A stretch of DNA of 6,811 nucleotides from Spirochaetaceae bacterium (GTDB lineage: Bacteria; Spirochaetota; Spirochaetia; SZUA-6; Fen-1364), in contig PMZS01000165.1 in NCBI GenBank assembly GCA_003170115.1, positions 1 through 6,811 on the forward strand, written 5' to 3'. The translations under genes were made by a program, and so were the position numbers. Of this stretch, positions 5,558 through 6,811 are shown piece by piece. The notes under the pieces were generated by a model. The model was given only the letters and a program-made list of their open reading frames with translations, was not told the DNA's origin and searched no databases. Within the stretch, counting starts at the first letter, position 1, and each line of letters begins with the position of its first letter.

Positions 5558-5934
5558 TGCGCGCACGGCTGTCGACAACGCAGAAAGGGGAACGGGGTGA
5601 GAACGCCGCGGCCTCGTATCTGGAGTCGAACGGGTGGAGCATTCTGGCGCGGAACTACCGTGCGCGCGTCGGTGAGATCGACATCATAGCCCGGCGTGGA
5701 GACACGGTGGCGTTCGTTGAGGTAAAATCGTGGCAGTCCGTTCCCCGCGAGGATCTCTCACGCTCCGTCGGACCCCGCAAGAGGGCAAGGATCGCTCGTG
5801 CCGCCCGGCTGTTCCTCAGCAGGAGGCCTGATCTCGCGGATGCACACATGCGGTTCGACGTCGTCTTCCTGGGCGGGGAGGAGCACGGCATCGAGCATAT
5901 CGAGGGAGCGTTCAACGAAGAGGGGATCGACTGA
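5554..5934 (+). CDS. yraN: YraN family protein (UPF0102, predicted restriction-endonuclease-like fold)
   Basis: YraN proteins are small, widely conserved and have a Holliday-junction-resolvase-like nuclease fold; their cellular role is unsettled. The 126-residue product shows the family pattern: KGERGENAAASYLESNGW (11-28), ILARNYR (30-36), GEIDIIAR (40-47), VAFVEVKSW (52-60), and the C-terminal FDVVFLG and IEHIEGAF. Asp43, Glu56 and Lys58 form the GEID/ExK metal-site signature seen in nucleases of this fold. GGAGG (5540-5544) precedes ATG 5554, which overlaps the HD-GYP stop as ATGA; an immediately following ATG (5557) is an alternative start. yraN is often found near rplS and rnhB, but rnhB is absent here. 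Confidence 0.93.
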   Translation: MMRARLSTTQKGERGENAAASYLESNGWSILARNYRARVGEIDIIARRGDTVAFVEVKSWQSVPREDLSRSVGPRKRARIARAARLFLSRRPDLADAHMRFDVVFLGGEEHGIEHIEGAFNEEGID

Positions 5935-6071
5935 TGGTGAGAATAGCCAAGAAGACCGACCCCAAGAAGCTCGCCGAGCTGAAGACAAAGATTCACGACG
6001 AGGACTACCTGCTCCAGGCGATCCAGAAGATCGCTCAGGACCTCACCAGGAATCTCGAGCACGGAGAATAG
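5934..6071 (+). CDS. Small 45-residue protein, unknown function, coupled to yraN
   Basis: An open frame of 45 codons starts at ATG 5934, whose A is the last base of the yraN stop (TGATG), and ends at TAG 6069-6071, three bases before the next gene. AGAGGGG (5919-5925) gives a well-spaced ribosome binding site. The product begins MVRIAKKTDPKKLAELK, then KIHDEDYLLQAIQKIA and a short Asn/Glu-containing tail. It is Lys-rich and mostly helix-forming, with hydrophobic residues spaced 3-4 apart, suggesting an amphipathic helix pair. There are no cysteines, signal peptide or membrane segment. Tight fit between two genes argues that it is real. I recognise no named family; I have a vague recollection of similar short proteins next to yraN in treponemes. 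Confidence 0.75.
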   Translation: MVRIAKKTDPKKLAELKTKIHDEDYLLQAIQKIAQDLTRNLEHGE

Positions 6072-6074
6072 ACG

Positions 6075-6665
6075 ATGAGCTCCCGCAGCTTCAGACGACG
6101 CAACAACCGTCGGCGGCACCGACAGGGCGCAGGAGACGAGACTCCGGGACAGCGTCCGGACGGGCTTCAGGACGAAGGGCAGCAGCAGACCCAGGGACAG
6201 AATCCCTCCGGTCGGCAGCCCGGTGAAAGTCCGCCTCCGGCGGCGCACGGAAATCCGGCCCCTCCGGCGGCGCGCACCAATCCGCCTCCGGCGGCGCGAC
6301 GCGCGCATGCAGGGAGGTCGCAGGGCGGGCGGGCAGCCGAACCGCAGAGACCTGCTGAGCCGACTATCCCCATCGTTCTGCCCGACTGCCCTGTATGCGG
6401 AAAGCAGGTTCGGGAGCTCGCCTCCGCTCTTACTCACCGGGTTGCGCGGCAGCCGGCCCATTTTGATTGCGTGATTCGCGAGCTTCGCGATTCCAATGAG
6501 ATTGCCCCCCAGGAGAAGATCTGTTACCTCGGCGCCGGAAGCTTCGGGATTCTCGAGTTTCGACCGCCGGGCGGACCTGCCCGATTCGTCATCCGCAAAC
6601 GCATCCAGTACGAGGAGAAGGAAACGCCACAGGAGTGGAAAAAACCCCTGCAGGTGACCTGCTGA
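6075..6665 (+). CDS. Conserved-looking protein with disordered N-terminus and CPxC/HFDC C-terminal module
   Basis: The 196-residue product falls in two parts. Residues 1-95 are low in complexity: an Arg-rich start (SFRRRNNRRRHR), then a Gln/Gly stretch and a Pro/Ala-rich run, certainly disordered. Residues 96-196 look folded: PDCPVCGKQVRELASAL, PAHFDCVIREL (127-137), EKICYLGAGSFGILEF (147-162), FVIRKRIQYEEKE. Cys105, Cys108, His129 and Cys132 could bind zinc; this is inference from spacing. The arginine-rich N-terminus suggests nucleic-acid binding, perhaps RNA, given the operon. I recall similar proteins mainly from spirochaetes but no assigned function. A GGAG (6063-6066) within the upstream small gene precedes the ATG. 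It ends the tightly packed gene run. Confidence 0.85.
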   Translation: MSSRSFRRRNNRRRHRQGAGDETPGQRPDGLQDEGQQQTQGQNPSGRQPGESPPPAAHGNPAPPAARTNPPPAARRAHAGRSQGGRAAEPQRPAEPTIPIVLPDCPVCGKQVRELASALTHRVARQPAHFDCVIRELRDSNEIAPQEKICYLGAGSFGILEFRPPGGPARFVIRKRIQYEEKETPQEWKKPLQVTC

Positions 6666-6671
6666 CTCGAA

Positions 6672-6688
6672 TCATGCTGCCCGCATGA
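6672..6688 (+). promoter_or_regulatory. Perfect inverted repeat upstream of the padR-like gene
   Basis: TCATGC (6672-6677) and GCATGA (6683-6688) are perfect inverted copies around TGCCC, centred about 49 bases before the padR-like start. PadR proteins are dimers that bind dyad sites and often regulate themselves, so this may be an operator. It could instead be a weak terminator for the preceding gene, but no U-run follows. The spacer 6666-6728 shows no clear -35/-10 pair. Confidence 0.3.
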
Positions 6689-6728
6689 CGTGCAACCCCG
6701 CAGGGGGGGCGAGCGGGAGGAGAATCCG

Positions 6729-6811
6729 ATGTCCTTGAAATTCGCCCTCCTTGGGCTTCTCGCCGAGAGCCCGAAATACGGCTACGAGCTGAAGAGACGA
6801 TTCGAGGGCGC
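6729..6811 (+). CDS. PadR family transcriptional regulator, 5' part (continues past window)
   Basis: Only the first 27 codons are visible. The translation MSLKFALLGLLAESPKYGYE followed by LKRRFEG is the typical start of a PadR-type winged-helix domain, where helix 1 is ALLGLL and the GYEL motif opens helix 2. PadR proteins are dimeric regulators of detoxification, transport or phenolic stress genes, commonly repressing neighbouring operons and themselves. A strong ribosome binding site (GGGAGGAG, 6715-6722) lies six bases before the ATG. The 63-base gap, compared with the near-zero gaps upstream, and the inverted repeat within it suggest a new transcription unit. Targets cannot be told from the window. 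Confidence 0.85.
   Translation, partial: MSLKFALLGLLAESPKYGYELKRRFEG

Noticed and set aside
4337..5578. 413-codon open frame on the minus strand across the HD-GYP gene
   Set aside because: It mirrors the HD-GYP gene almost exactly, has His/Asp/Val-rich composition typical of antisense frames in GC-rich DNA, and shows no recognisable domain.
6696..6706. CCCC-GCA-GGGG mini-hairpin before the padR-like gene, considered as a terminator
   Set aside because: Only 4 bp and no U-run; the following G-rich stretch is the run-up to the ribosome binding site.
1..6811. Mobile element, CRISPR array, tRNA or rRNA
   Set aside because: No transposase or integrase motifs, regularly spaced repeats, terminal inverted repeats or RNA-gene signatures seen; genes fill nearly the whole window.

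Overview
The window looks like a GC-rich chromosomal segment from a bacterium. The most likely lineage is a spirochaete (Spirochaetota) or a close, perhaps uncultured, relative. This inference rests on three things: the block that follows rplS (FliK-like, orphan FlhB C-domain, HD-GYP, YraN, a 45-residue protein, a CPxC/HFDC protein), spirochaete-like details in Ffh and the HD-GYP protein, and the near absence of long spacers. No sequence search was possible, so the taxonomic call is tentative.

Region 1 (1-3097) is the classical translation and secretion operon: the 3' part of ffh (signal recognition particle GTPase), rpsP (S16), a single-KH RNA-binding protein (KhpA), rimM (30S maturation, S16/S19 region), trmD (m1G37 tRNA methyltransferase) and rplS (L19). 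Genes from khpA to rplS overlap by 4 to 23 bases, with a TTG start for rimM. The spacers before rpsP and khpA, and the one after rplS, can fold into hairpins.

Region 2 (3138-5557) holds a FliK C-domain-like protein, an 86-residue stand-alone homologue of the cytoplasmic C-domain of FlhB, and an HD-GYP protein whose catalytic site looks partly degenerate. The first two resemble the ylqG-ylqH pair downstream of rplS in Bacillus. They evoke the flagellar export substrate switch, but are separate from any visible flagellar operon.

Region 3 (5554-6665) has yraN (UPF0102 nuclease-fold protein), a 45-residue ORF joined to it by a one-base overlap, and a 196-residue protein with a disordered basic N-terminus and a conserved-looking Cys/His C-terminal module. 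From 3138 to 6665 the genes touch or lie 3 bases apart, so they are probably one transcript, perhaps continuing from the ribosomal genes.

Region 4 (6666-6811) is a 63-base spacer with a perfect inverted repeat, then the first 27 codons of a PadR-family regulator, which probably starts a new transcription unit.

Most of the window is housekeeping. The parts least explained by known biology are the orphan FliK/FlhB-C pair beside the HD-GYP protein, the 45-residue gene and the Cys/His protein. I see no mobile element, CRISPR array, tRNA or rRNA.
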